Assembly (NCBI RefSeq): GCF_006716355.1
Contig: NZ_VFOW01000001.1
Span: 2,914,001 to 2,978,000, forward strand
Direction: 5' to 3'
Origin: Stackebrandtia endophytica
Lineage (GTDB): Bacteria; Actinomycetota; Actinomycetes; Mycobacteriales; Micromonosporaceae
DNA: 64,000 nt
Below the pieces are notes generated by a model. That model did not search any database. It was given only the letters and a program-made list of their open reading frames with translations, and was not told the origin of the DNA. The position numbers and the translations under genes were made by a program. Each line of letters opens with the position of its first letter. Within the stretch, counting starts at the first letter, position 1. Positions 1-8,586 of the stretch are shown here, piece after piece.

Positions 1-1
1 C

Positions 2-709
2 AACGGGAACTTCTGGAACGCCACGTACAACACGATCGGCATGTTCGTCATGGCGACACTGCCGCAGTTGGCGCTGGCGCTGCTGTTGGCCAACGCGTTG
101 AACAAGCGGATGCGCGGTCGGCTGTTGCTGCGCATGGGCATTCTGCTGCCAATGGTGACCTCGGTGGTCGCGGTGGCGATCGTGTTCAGTCAGCTGTTCA
201 GCTATCGGTACGGGATGATCAACTGGGGCCTGGAGTCCCTGGGGTTCGACCGGATCGATTGGCAGGCCGACCGGTTGCCGTCGTGGTTGGCGATCTCCAC
301 CATGGTGGATTGGCGTTGGACCGGTTACAACGCGATCATCTTCCTGGCGGCGATGCAGACGATCCCGCGGGATCTGTACGAGGCGGCCGCGATCGACGGC
401 GCCTCACCGCGACGGCAGTTCTGGCAGATCACGATCCCGCAGTTGCGGCCGGTCATCATCTTCGTGGTCTTCATATCCACCATGGGTGGATTGATGCTGT
501 TCGCCGAGCCGATGATGTTCGGTTCGGGTCGCTACGACGGTGGTGCGGCCGGGAACTTCCAGACCATCGGGCTCTACATCGTGCAGGCGTTCCGAGAACG
601 GAACAACTATGGCCTGGCGGCGGCGGCCGCGTGGTTGCTGTTCATGTTGATTCTGATCATCGCGTTGATCAACTATCTGTTCACCAACCGAATCCGAGGG
701 AACAAATGA
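2..709 (+). CDS. Sugar ABC transporter permease, MalF type (5' end outside window)
   Basis: Inner-membrane permease of a binding-protein-dependent carbohydrate importer. The frame is open from base 2, so the N-terminus lies upstream of the window. Several hydrophobic helices are visible, and the EAA loop that docks the ATPase is clear (EAAAIDGASPRRQFWQITIP, near bases 379-441). The stop overlaps the start of the second permease in an ATGA, as expected for a MalF-MalG pair made in equal amounts. The solute-binding protein is probably just upstream, which I infer from the usual operon order. The sugar is not readable from the permease, but the GH1 enzyme downstream suggests a beta-glucoside or cellobiose. 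Confidence 0.9.
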   Translation, partial: NGNFWNATYNTIGMFVMATLPQLALALLLANALNKRMRGRLLLRMGILLPMVTSVVAVAIVFSQLFSYRYGMINWGLESLGFDRIDWQADRLPSWLAISTMVDWRWTGYNAIIFLAAMQTIPRDLYEAAAIDGASPRRQFWQITIPQLRPVIIFVVFISTMGGLMLFAEPMMFGSGRYDGGAAGNFQTIGLYIVQAFRERNNYGLAAAAAWLLFMLILIIALINYLFTNRIRGNK

Positions 710-1563
710 GCACGAGGCGAGGTTCGGGCGTGCGGTTGTGGGACGCGACGCCGTTGACTCGGATCACTCTGGTCTTCGCGTTGTTGTTGTCGGTGTGGCC
801 GCTGTACTGGATGGTGGTGATCGCGTCGCGGTCGGTCTCCGACGCCACGGCGATGCCGCCGCCGTTGCTGCCGGGCGGCAATCTGGGCGACAACATCTCA
901 CGGGCGTTGACGGACGACTCGGCCAACCTCATGACGGGACTGTTGAACTCGTTCATCGTCGCCGGTACCGTCACCGTGTCGGTGGTGGTCATCTCGACCA
1001 TGGCGGGTTTCGCCTTCGCGAAACTGCGGTTCCGGGGCCGCCAGGTGTTGCTGGTCTCGGTGTTGTTGACGATGATGGTGCCGTTGCAGCATGTCGGCGT
1101 CGTGCCGCTGTACATCATGATGATCGAGTTGAACTGGACCAACACGATGCAGGCGGTGATCCTGCCGTTCCTGGTCAACGGATTCGGGATCTTCCTGATG
1201 CGTCAGTACACGATGCAGGCGGTTCCGGACGAGTTGATCGAAGCGGCGCGGATGGACGGCGCGGCGACCTGGAAGATCTATCTGCGGGTGGTGCTGCCGG
1301 CGGTGCGACCGGGTATGGCGGTGTTGGCGCTGTTGACGTTCATGCAGAACTGGAACGAGTTCCTGTGGCCGTTGATGATTCTGCGTCCGGACAACCCGAC
1401 GGTGCAGGTGGCCATTCGCGGGTTGTCGAACACCAACTACGGTACGGACTACTCGATGATCTTCACCGGGACGCTTTTGTCCATTGTGCCCCTGGTTATA
1501 ATCTTCATCGCATTCGGTCGCCAGATCGTCGGCGGCCTCATGGAAGGCGCGGTTAAATCATGA
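706..1563 (+). CDS. Sugar ABC transporter permease, MalG type
   Basis: Second permease subunit, 285 residues, the usual length for the MalG/CUT1 family. The ATG at 706 overlaps the upstream stop (ATGA), which fixes the start against a longer open frame that begins at 259 inside the other permease. About six membrane segments are visible. The EAA motif (EAARMDGAATWKIYLRVVLP) lies in the second half and the C-terminus has the typical FGRQIVGGLMEGAVK ending. It ends in another ATGA overlap with the GH1 gene, so the three genes are translationally coupled. No ATP-binding subunit is encoded here; CUT1 importers often share a distant MsiK-type ATPase in actinomycetes. Confidence 0.92.
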   Translation: MSTRRGSGVRLWDATPLTRITLVFALLLSVWPLYWMVVIASRSVSDATAMPPPLLPGGNLGDNISRALTDDSANLMTGLLNSFIVAGTVTVSVVVISTMAGFAFAKLRFRGRQVLLVSVLLTMMVPLQHVGVVPLYIMMIELNWTNTMQAVILPFLVNGFGIFLMRQYTMQAVPDELIEAARMDGAATWKIYLRVVLPAVRPGMAVLALLTFMQNWNEFLWPLMILRPDNPTVQVAIRGLSNTNYGTDYSMIFTGTLLSIVPLVIIFIAFGRQIVGGLMEGAVKS

Positions 1564-2966
1564 CTGACCCCGATAACGGCACCCATCGATTGGGAGCGTT
1601 CCCGGATGATTTCGTCTGGGGAGCGGCGACGTCGGCCTATCAAATCGAGGGCGCGACCGACACCGCCGGACGAGGACAGTCCATATGGGATACGTTCACG
1701 CACACGCCGGGACGCGTCGCCGACGGCACGACCGGCGACGTCGCGATCGACTCCTACCACCGCTACCCCGAGGACATCGCGATCATGCGGCGGCTCGGGC
1801 TCTCCGCCTACCGGTACTCGATCTCGTGGCCCCGGATCCAACCCACCGGTGACTCGACGATCAACCAGGCCGGCATCGACCACTACGCCCGGTTCACCGA
1901 CGCGCTGTTGGACGCCGGAATCGATCCGTGGATCACCCTCTACCACTGGGACCTACCTCAGTCCCTTGAGGATGCGGGTGGGTGGCCGGTGCGAGAGACC
2001 GCCCACCGCTTCGCCGACTTTGCCGCATTGATGCACGACCGGCTCGGTGACCGGGTCCGCAACTGGGTCACCGTCAACGAGCCGTGGTGCTCGGCCTTCC
2101 TCGGATACGCCTCGGGAGAACACGCACCGGGTCGACGCGAACCGGCGGCGTCGATCGCGGCGGCCCATCACCTCATGCTCGCGCACGGTCTGGCCACCAC
2201 CGCGATGCGCGCCGACCGGTCGGACACCCGCATCGGGGTGGGGCTGAACTTCTACCCCGTCTATCCGGCGTCGCCGTCGGAGGCCGACGCCGACGCGGTA
2301 CGGCGGATCGACGGGATGCAGAACCGGTTCTTCACCGACGCGGTACTGCGCGGTGAATACCCAGCGGACGTGCTCGTCGATCTGTCGTCGGTGACGTCGC
2401 TCGACATGATCGAACCCGACGATATGAAGATCATCGGGGTGCCGATCGATCTGTTGTGCGTCAACTACTACAGCCGATTCACCGTCAGTGGTGAAAAGGA
2501 CGGGCAGGCCTCGGCGTCGGCGGCGCCCACCGAGGTGGGTTCGGCCTGGCCGGGCAACGAGCACATCGGGTTCGTCAGCAGTGGGCTGCCGCTGACCGGG
2601 ATGGGTTGGGAGATCGACCCGGGTGGGCTTCGGGAGATGTTGACCAGGCTGTCGCGCGACTACCCGGGCATCCCGCTGGTGGTCACCGAGAACGGTTCGG
2701 CTTTCGACGACACCCTGGTCGACGGCCGGGTCGCCGACGTCGATCGGCTGGCCTACCTGCGCGACCACGTCGATGCGATGGCGCAGGCCTTGGCCGCCGA
2801 CGTTCCGTTGGAGGGCTATTTCGCCTGGTCGCTCATGGACAACTTCGAATGGGCCTGGGGTTACGACAAGCGGTTCGGACTGGTCCACGTCGATTTCGAC
2901 ACCCGGGAACGGGTGATCAAGGACAGCGGTCACTGGTACGCCGACCTCATCGCAGGGCGACGATAG
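1560..2966 (+). CDS. GH1 beta-glucosidase
   Basis: Retaining family 1 glycoside hydrolase of 468 residues, probably cytoplasmic because no signal peptide is seen. It starts with the GH1 signature FVWGAATSAYQIEGA. The acid/base glutamate lies in NEPW (about residue 174) and the nucleophile in VTENGSAF (about residue 377). The substrate-pocket tryptophans near the C-terminus (WSLMDNFEWAWGY) are present. It is coupled to the upstream sugar importer, so it most likely cleaves an imported beta-glucoside such as cellobiose. Regulation is probably by the LacI protein encoded immediately downstream; no operator for the operon is visible because the promoter lies outside the window. Confidence 0.95.
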   Translation: MTDPDNGTHRLGAFPDDFVWGAATSAYQIEGATDTAGRGQSIWDTFTHTPGRVADGTTGDVAIDSYHRYPEDIAIMRRLGLSAYRYSISWPRIQPTGDSTINQAGIDHYARFTDALLDAGIDPWITLYHWDLPQSLEDAGGWPVRETAHRFADFAALMHDRLGDRVRNWVTVNEPWCSAFLGYASGEHAPGRREPAASIAAAHHLMLAHGLATTAMRADRSDTRIGVGLNFYPVYPASPSEADADAVRRIDGMQNRFFTDAVLRGEYPADVLVDLSSVTSLDMIEPDDMKIIGVPIDLLCVNYYSRFTVSGEKDGQASASAAPTEVGSAWPGNEHIGFVSSGLPLTGMGWEIDPGGLREMLTRLSRDYPGIPLVVTENGSAFDDTLVDGRVADVDRLAYLRDHVDAMAQALAADVPLEGYFAWSLMDNFEWAWGYDKRFGLVHVDFDTRERVIKDSGHWYADLIAGRR

Positions 2967-2977
2967 GCATTACCCAC

Positions 2978-3030
2978 GAGGCGCCCGACCGGCCGGTTCG
3001 CCGCACGAGAACGGTCGTGTCGGGCGCCTC
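2978..3030 (+). terminator. Candidate hairpin terminator after the GH1 gene
   Basis: A perfect 12-bp inverted repeat (GAGGCGCCCGAC at 2978-2989, its complement at 3019-3030) separates the GH1 gene from the LacI gene. There is no T-run and the loop is 29 nt, so termination is inferred from position; high-GC actinomycetes often lack the T-tract. Confidence 0.5.
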
Positions 3031-3178
3031 CCCCGGTTCGGCGTGCCGTCGAATCGGTCGAGGAGGGCACCGCGCCCCATCGTCGTGGTGGCGTTGCCTC
3101 TAATCTCGAACACGGCTGGGGCGCATGAAACGGCTGAACAACTCCCTATTCGCCCAGCCGGTTCGAGGAAGGTCGCGA

Positions 3179-4192
3179 ATGAGGACGCCAGCTCCCACGC
3201 TGGACATGGTGGCAGCCCGCGCGGGGGTGGGCCGTGGGACCGTGTCCCGGGTGATCAACGGTTCGGATCATGTGAGTGACCGTGCCCGACAAGCGGTCAA
3301 CGAGGCCATCGCCGAACTCGGTTACGTACCGAATCAGGCGGCGCGCACCCTGGTCACCAGACGCACCGACACCGTGGCGTTGGTGATCTCGGAGTCGGCC
3401 GACCGGCTGTGGGGGGAACCGTATTTCGCGGGGGTCATTCGGGGTATCTCCCGGCAGTTGGACGAGGTGGGGCTGCGCCTGCTGCTGACGATGGCCTCGT
3501 CTCGCCGGGATCGGGAGCGCCTGGAACCGTATCTGTTGGGCAAGCACGTCGACGGCGCGTTGTTGATCTCGCTGCACGGGGACGACCCGATGCCGGGGCG
3601 GTTGCAGGATTCGGGGTTGCCGATCGTGCTGTGTGGCGCACCGGTCAGCGACCTTCAAGTGCCCTATGTCGACAGTGATAACCGTGGTGGTGCGCGTCAG
3701 GCCGTGCAACATCTGATCGAGCAGGGTCACCGCCGGATCGCGACCATCACCGGGCCGCAGGACATGGCGGCCGGTCGGGACCGGTTGGCCGGCTATCGGG
3801 AGACGTTGCGGGCGGCCGACATCGCGGAAGACCCGGCACTGATCGTCGAGGGCGACTTCTCCGAGGCCAGTGGTTTGGCCGCGATGCGGCGGCTGTTGAG
3901 CACGGTCGACGATCTGGACGCGGTGTTCGTGGCGTCGGACCCGATGGCGTTCGGTGCGATCCGGGCGTTGCAGGAGGCGGGGCGCAGTGTCCCGGGCGAG
4001 GTCGCGGTGATCGGCTTCGACGACTCCGGTCTGGCCGCGCACAGCGAGCCTCCGTTGACGACGGTGCATCAGCCGGTGGAGGCGATGGGCCGGGAGATGG
4101 TGCGGCTGCTGGTCGCCAAGATCCGTGGCGAGGACCCGGATCCTCCCACCACGATCCTGCCGACTCGGCTCATGGTGCGCGAGTCGGCCTGA
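3179..4192 (+). CDS. LacI-family transcriptional regulator
   Basis: DNA-binding repressor of 337 residues. The N-terminal LacI helix-turn-helix reads TLDMVAARAGVGRGTVSRVI, followed by the hinge segment and a periplasmic-binding-protein-like sensor domain (residues about 60-337). The ATG at 3179 is chosen because GAGGAAGG sits 6 bases upstream; an in-frame ATG at 3125 would add 18 residues of non-family sequence. It lies just after the sugar importer/GH1 operon on the same strand and probably represses it in response to a sugar. It could also be a distal gene of that operon, but the hairpin at 2978-3030 and its own ribosome site argue for separate expression. Confidence 0.92.
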   Translation: MRTPAPTLDMVAARAGVGRGTVSRVINGSDHVSDRARQAVNEAIAELGYVPNQAARTLVTRRTDTVALVISESADRLWGEPYFAGVIRGISRQLDEVGLRLLLTMASSRRDRERLEPYLLGKHVDGALLISLHGDDPMPGRLQDSGLPIVLCGAPVSDLQVPYVDSDNRGGARQAVQHLIEQGHRRIATITGPQDMAAGRDRLAGYRETLRAADIAEDPALIVEGDFSEASGLAAMRRLLSTVDDLDAVFVASDPMAFGAIRALQEAGRSVPGEVAVIGFDDSGLAAHSEPPLTTVHQPVEAMGREMVRLLVAKIRGEDPDPPTTILPTRLMVRESA

Positions 4193-4623
4193 GGGCCCGT
4201 GTAGTGAACTCGGCGCTGTCGGGCCGCCTGCACTTTCCATAAGCGCCGGTAGGCGAGTCGCCCGCGCCTTGCGACCCACTCGCCTGGACTGCTGCTCACG
4301 GCGAACGAGGTTCAGGGACAACCCTCTCGTTCAGGTGGCGGACCCACCATGAGGGAGTCCGCTTTCCCCAAGCTCGACGATTCGGCGAACGGCTTGAAGC
4401 GGCCCGCATCCGCGGGCAGCCTGTGCGGACTCATCGCGCCGGTCGCCGCTCACCGGTGGCGGGATCGTCCATTGAGCTGCCCGGTCCGGCGATCATGACC
4501 GGTGACACCTCGATTCGGAGTACCGTGCGGGTGCCTCACACCGTAGGGTGAGACAGGCTCGCCGCGCACCGAAAGCTACCGGTGAGTAATAATGTGGGTC
4601 CACGCGTATGAATGGAGTGCCGG
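4193..4623. other. Intergenic region between lacI-type gene and etfD-type gene
   Basis: A 431-bp stretch without a convincing gene. Its first third carries a degenerate copy of the repeat found complete at 56724-56887 (see 4259-4323). Closer to the next gene are a small inverted repeat (CTCACACC/GGGTGAG, about 4533-4552) and a -10-like TAATAAT at 4587-4593, which may belong to the promoter of the reductase gene. The rest shows nothing I recognise. Confidence 0.5.
4259..4323 (-). repeat. Degenerate second copy of the MITE-like repeat
   Basis: Read on the minus strand this segment matches the left part of the element at 56724-56887. Both contain GAACCTCGTTCG followed by CGTGAGC, GTCCAGGCGAGTG and TCGCAAGGCG in the same order and spacing, and the outer end (GTTGTCCCTGAACCT) resembles the terminal repeat GCTGTCTTTGAACCT. 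The inner hairpin and the other terminal repeat are not recognisable, so this is a truncated or decayed copy. It sits about 70-130 bp after the LacI-type gene. Confidence 0.6.
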
Positions 4624-6810
4624 ATGGGTGTTGTGCAGATCATCGCCACCGTCCTGGCCGCCGGGTTCACCGCGGTGGCCATCGCCCTCGTAGTCCGCAC
4701 CGCGCTGCGAATGTTGGCCACCGTACGACTCGGCGCACCAGACGGCAGCCGGTCCGACAACCGCGGCAGTCGAATCGCCACCATGCTGCGAGAGACCGTC
4801 GGCCACACCAAGATGCTCAAGTGGACCCTGGTCGGCGCAGCCCACTGGTTCGTCTTCATCGCATTTCTGGGGCTGTTCCCGGTGCTGGTGGAGGCCTACT
4901 TCGAGGTCGTGAACCCGACCGCCGCTCTGCCGATCATCGGTCACTGGTCGGTGTGGCTGATCGCCAGCGACATCATCAGCATCACCGGCGCGCTGGGCAT
5001 CATCACGCTGTTCGTCATCCGGATGATCAACCAGCCCCGACGTAAGCCCAGCCCGACACTGCCCGAGGGAACCGAGAAATCCGAGGCACCCTCGCGCACC
5101 AGTACGTCACGCTTCGAACGCTCCAACCAGTGGCAGGCGTTCTACATCGAGGCGACGATTCTGGCGATCCTGCTCTGCGGGTTGACGATCCGGGCGCTCA
5201 AGATCAGCGTCGGTGACCTGGAGATCCCGGTCTGGATGTCCCCGGCAGCGCACGGCATCGCGGGGTTGTTCTCTGGAATCTCGACCAGTGCCGCCCTGAC
5301 CACCGTCACCCTGGTCGCGCTGTTGAAGATCTTCGTGTCCTGGACGTTCTTCCTGATCCTGGCCTTCAACATCACGATGGGCATCGGATGGCACCGGCTC
5401 ACCGCGTTCTTCAACATCTACTTCAAGCGTGACCCCGAGGGCGGCCCCGCGTTGGGCGCGGTCAAGCCCGCCCTGGTTCGCGGCGAACCCATCGACTTCG
5501 AGAAGGCCGACCCCGAGACCGACCCGTTCGGCGTGGGACAGGTGGAGCAGTTCACCTGGAAGGGCCTGCTCGACTTCACCACCTGCACCGAATGTGGACG
5601 GTGCCAGTCGCAGTGCCCCGCCTGGAACACCGACAAGCCGCTGTCTCCGAAGCTGCTGGTCATGGACCTGCGCGACCACCTGTACGCCAAGGCCCCCTAC
5701 CTGATGGCCGGCGGCGGCAAGGACGCCCTAGGCGAGGAGAAGGCCACCGAGGAGCAGCTGGCCAACGTCCCCGCCGACGCTCTGGCGGAGGCCGCCAAGA
5801 CCCTGGTCGGCGACGTGATCGACCCGGACGTGCTGTGGTCCTGCACGACCTGCGGCGCATGTGTCGAGCAGTGCCCGGTCGACATCGAGCACGTCGACCA
5901 CATCGTCGACATGCGACGTCACCAGGTGATGATCGAGTCGGAGTTCCCGGCCGAGGCGCAGACCCTCATGCGCAACCTGGAGACCAAGGGCAACCCGTGG
6001 GGCGCCAACCCGAACAGTCGACTGGACTGGACGAAGAGCCTCGACTTCGAGGTGCCCACCGTGGACAAGGCCGGAACCGAGTGGGACTACCTGTTCTGGG
6101 TCGGCTGTGCCGGTGCCTTCGACGACAAGGCGGTCAAGACGACTCAGGCGGTCGCGACACTGCTCAACGAGGCCGGTGTCAAGTTCGCGGTTCTCGGCAA
6201 CGGTGAGACCTGCACGGGTGACCCGGCCCGTCGCGCCGGAAACGAGTTCCTGTTCGCGATGCTGGCCGAACAGAACGTCGAGACCCTGAACGAGGCCGGG
6301 GCCACCAAGATCGTGGCGACCTGCCCGCACTGCCTCAACACCCTGGGCAACGAGTACGGCGAGATGGGTGGTCACTACGAGGTCGTTCACCACACCCAGT
6401 TGCTGGCCTCCCTGGTCGCCGACGGAAAACTGACCCCGGTGTCCAAGGTCGACGGTGGACTGACCTACCACGACCCGTGCTACCTGGGACGTCACAACCG
6501 GATCTTCACGCCGCCGCGTGAGGTTCTGGGAGCCGTCGCCACCGAGGGCCTCACCGAGATGCCGCGTAACTCCGAACGGTCGTTCTGCTGCGGCGCCGGT
6601 GGCGCACGCATGTGGATGGAGGAGAAGCTGGGCACCCGCGTCAACATCAACCGCAGCCAGGAGGCCGTCGACACCGGCGCCAAGACCGTCGCGGTGGGTT
6701 GTCCGTTCTGCTCGACCATGATCACCGACGGCGTCAACGCGATCGGCAGCGGCGAGAACGTCGAGGTCGTGGACGTGGCTCAGGTGTTGTTGCGCAGTAT
6801 CAAGGAATGA
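4624..6810 (+). CDS. EtfD-type membrane iron-sulfur oxidoreductase
   Basis: Large (728-residue) redox protein that, by family, passes electrons from electron-transfer flavoprotein to the quinone pool during fatty-acid beta-oxidation. Mycobacterial Rv0338c/EtfD is the described relative and is somewhat longer. About five membrane helices with a NarI-like layout fill residues 1-260. Two ferredoxin-type 4Fe-4S motifs follow (CTECGRCQSQCP near 320, CTTCGACVEQCP near 406), then two CCG domains (CPHC near 567, CCGAGGARMWMEE near 655). ATG 4624 is chosen for the GGAG 6 bases upstream; ATG 4612 is possible. It is monocistronic, bounded by the hairpin at 6818-6844. The exact partner is inferred from homology of layout. 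Confidence 0.85.
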   Translation: MGVVQIIATVLAAGFTAVAIALVVRTALRMLATVRLGAPDGSRSDNRGSRIATMLRETVGHTKMLKWTLVGAAHWFVFIAFLGLFPVLVEAYFEVVNPTAALPIIGHWSVWLIASDIISITGALGIITLFVIRMINQPRRKPSPTLPEGTEKSEAPSRTSTSRFERSNQWQAFYIEATILAILLCGLTIRALKISVGDLEIPVWMSPAAHGIAGLFSGISTSAALTTVTLVALLKIFVSWTFFLILAFNITMGIGWHRLTAFFNIYFKRDPEGGPALGAVKPALVRGEPIDFEKADPETDPFGVGQVEQFTWKGLLDFTTCTECGRCQSQCPAWNTDKPLSPKLLVMDLRDHLYAKAPYLMAGGGKDALGEEKATEEQLANVPADALAEAAKTLVGDVIDPDVLWSCTTCGACVEQCPVDIEHVDHIVDMRRHQVMIESEFPAEAQTLMRNLETKGNPWGANPNSRLDWTKSLDFEVPTVDKAGTEWDYLFWVGCAGAFDDKAVKTTQAVATLLNEAGVKFAVLGNGETCTGDPARRAGNEFLFAMLAEQNVETLNEAGATKIVATCPHCLNTLGNEYGEMGGHYEVVHHTQLLASLVADGKLTPVSKVDGGLTYHDPCYLGRHNRIFTPPREVLGAVATEGLTEMPRNSERSFCCGAGGARMWMEEKLGTRVNINRSQEAVDTGAKTVAVGCPFCSTMITDGVNAIGSGENVEVVDVAQVLLRSIKE

Positions 6811-6817
6811 TCGTCGG

Positions 6818-6844
6818 CGCACCACCTCGCGCCGAGGTGGTGCG
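6818..6844. terminator. Bidirectional hairpin between convergent genes
   Basis: An 11-bp perfect stem (CGCACCACCTC at 6818-6828 and its complement at 6834-6844) with a 5-nt loop lies 8 bp after the reductase stop and 9 bp before the stop of the opposing META-domain gene. Its position suggests it ends both transcripts. Confidence 0.7.
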
Positions 6845-6852
6845 ACCGTTCG

Positions 6853-7371
6853 TTATTCGGTCGACTCGGTCAGTTCGACGGTGATTTCGTCGGTGGTGAG
6901 GGTGAGCCGGTCGCCGTCCAACTCCACGTGGGGTTGAGCGTCGAGGAGTTCGACGATCCAACTGTCGATGGCCATGGCGGGTTCCTCGCAGGCCATCTGG
7001 GTGGAGAACACGTCGGAGGTGACCAGTCGGCCGTCCCGCAGTTCGGCCGATGCGCCCATGTGGTTGCAGAATCCGTAAGCGCCCACCGAGCCCTCCTCGA
7101 AGCTGAGGACGAACTCCACTCCGGACATCAGCTCCACGTCGGAGTCCGAACCGGTCACGTTCTGCGCCTGGAAGGCCTTGCCCCACAGGTCTTCGGGTTC
7201 GACTGTCACGGCGGCGACCTCATCGGTGTCGGGTTGGCTCGGGTCGAAGTTCGCCGCGGCTGCTCCACAACCGGCCAACAGCAACGGCGCGGCGATCACG
7301 GCGGGGATCACGGAACGTCTCATACCCGTTGAGACGTCCGGCTCGGCTCCGCGGTTCCCCGGTGCGCTCAT
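6853..7371 (-). CDS. META-domain lipoprotein
   Basis: Predicted exported lipoprotein of 172 residues. A hydrophobic signal ends in the lipobox LLAGC (about residues 31-35) and is followed by one META/HslJ-type domain with the typical 'GFCNHMGAS' core and a 'STQMACEEPAMAIDSWIVELL' segment (given in parts). META proteins are linked to novobiocin and heat responses in other bacteria, but the role is not known here. ATG 7371 overlaps the stop of the MarR gene (ATGA), supporting coupling; ATG 7323 would give a more standard short signal peptide but lacks a ribosome site. Both genes are read from the divergent promoter region at 7806-7850. Confidence 0.75.
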   Translation of the reverse strand: MSAPGNRGAEPDVSTGMRRSVIPAVIAAPLLLAGCGAAAANFDPSQPDTDEVAAVTVEPEDLWGKAFQAQNVTGSDSDVELMSGVEFVLSFEEGSVGAYGFCNHMGASAELRDGRLVTSDVFSTQMACEEPAMAIDSWIVELLDAQPHVELDGDRLTLTTDEITVELTESTE

Positions 7372-7805
7372 TCTCGTACCAGTGCGGCGGTCTGCTCACG
7401 CAACACGGTGGTCGCGTTGGTCAGGTAATCCATGATCGCGTCCAACTGCGCGGCGTCGTAGCGTTCCGCCAGTTTCGTCATCTCCCGCCCCAGTCGCTGG
7501 AAGATCGCGAGCAGTTCCGGGTGCTCGCCGCCGTCGGCGCTGATCAGTACTCGGCGTCGGTCGAGGGGGTCGCTGTTGCGGGTCACGTATCCGGCCGCCA
7601 CCAGACGGTCCACCAGTCCGGTGACCGCGCTGGGTTTCATCGCCAACTGCCGGGCGAGTCGGCTCGCCGCCATCGGACCGTCGCGAACGATCACCCCGAG
7701 GGCTTTGTGATCCACCGCCGTCAATCCCAGGCGGTGTGCGACCGCGTCGTGAAACATCACCACGGCGGTGCTGAATTCGCGACCTAGCCCAGCGGCGTCA
7801 GTCAT
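7368..7805 (-). CDS. MarR-family transcriptional regulator
   Basis: Winged-helix regulator of 145 residues, the usual MarR length. The recognition region reads SRLARQLAMKPSAVTGLVDR and the wing contains the typical DPLDRRRVLIS. It is coupled to the META lipoprotein gene downstream and divergent from the membrane protein gene at 7851, so it probably controls both directions from the 45-bp gap. The ligand is unknown. Confidence 0.88.
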   Translation of the reverse strand: MTDAAGLGREFSTAVVMFHDAVAHRLGLTAVDHKALGVIVRDGPMAASRLARQLAMKPSAVTGLVDRLVAAGYVTRNSDPLDRRRVLISADGGEHPELLAIFQRLGREMTKLAERYDAAQLDAIMDYLTNATTVLREQTAALVRE

Positions 7806-7850
7806 CTCTCCTCCATTTCATTTTACTGAACTATTTCGTACAATGAACTA
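7806..7850. promoter_or_regulatory. Divergent promoter/operator gap between MarR and membrane protein genes
   Basis: This AT-rich 45-bp gap holds the start signals of both genes. TACAAT (7839-7844) lies 6 bases before the ATG at 7851, which would make the rightward transcript leaderless. TGAACTA occurs twice as a direct repeat (7827-7833 and 7844-7850) and could be part of the MarR binding site. The assignment is inferred from position and composition. Confidence 0.5.
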
Positions 7851-8408
7851 ATGAACCAGCTTCGATATGGCCTCCGCGTCGCCCGCGATGCCGCCAACTG
7901 GAGTATCCGCCTCTATTTCAACAAGTTCTGGCCCATCGTCGGGGTCTCGATGATTCCCACCGTTCAACGATTCTGGCTCGTCGGCCAAACCGAATCTCCA
8001 CCAACCGCACTCACCGTGGCCGGCGAAATCCTCGCCCAGGGCAGCCGGGTATTGCTGGTGTGGCTGCTGTTGAGATACGTGTTCACCGGCCATCCGGCGT
8101 TGGCGACACTCACGGTCCAACAGCGATGGGACCGTTTCACCGCCTTCGTCGACCGACACACCGGCGCGTTCGTCACCCAGTTCGGAGTACTCGCGCTGGC
8201 GGTTTTGGCATTCGACCGATTGCCGGATCTACTCATGACCGCGCTGGTCCCCCCAGACGATCTGCCACTGATCACCGCCATCGTGGTCGCGGCCAAGAAC
8301 CCCACCGTCATCGCACTGACCCTCGTCTGGATGTGCGGCGCGGCCGGGGTCATGGCGCTGAGAACCATCGAGGTCGACTCACCAAAAGTGACAACACCAC
8401 ATCAATGA
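7851..8408 (+). CDS. Predicted membrane protein of unknown function
   Basis: A 185-residue protein with about four hydrophobic segments (around residues 22-40, 55-80, 105-125 and 150-170 by eye). I recognise no family. Its ATG is 6 bases from a TACAAT -10 element, with no ribosome site, so the mRNA is probably leaderless. It diverges from a MarR gene, a common layout for a transporter or stress-related membrane protein controlled by its neighbour, but no substrate can be suggested. Confidence 0.7.
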   Translation: MNQLRYGLRVARDAANWSIRLYFNKFWPIVGVSMIPTVQRFWLVGQTESPPTALTVAGEILAQGSRVLLVWLLLRYVFTGHPALATLTVQQRWDRFTAFVDRHTGAFVTQFGVLALAVLAFDRLPDLLMTALVPPDDLPLITAIVVAAKNPTVIALTLVWMCGAAGVMALRTIEVDSPKVTTPHQ

Positions 8409-8586
8409 GTACACTGTAAACAGAATCCTCCTGTCTGGACAGCCCTGCGCGCACGGTGGCCCGGGCCTGCTAAGTTGCCTGTTCCTCAACACGGCCCCAC
8501 TCGGTTCTCATTGGATCGATCGCGGCCGCGCTGTGGCAAGCGATTCGGCACCCCCGCCGGTCGTTCAGCAGGAAGGTAAGGCAATC

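Noticed and set aside
3146-4321. 391-codon minus-strand frame over the LacI-type gene
   Set aside because: Mirror frame of a certain gene; its only interesting part (LNLVRRE near the start) comes from the repeat at 4259-4323 and is not protein conservation.
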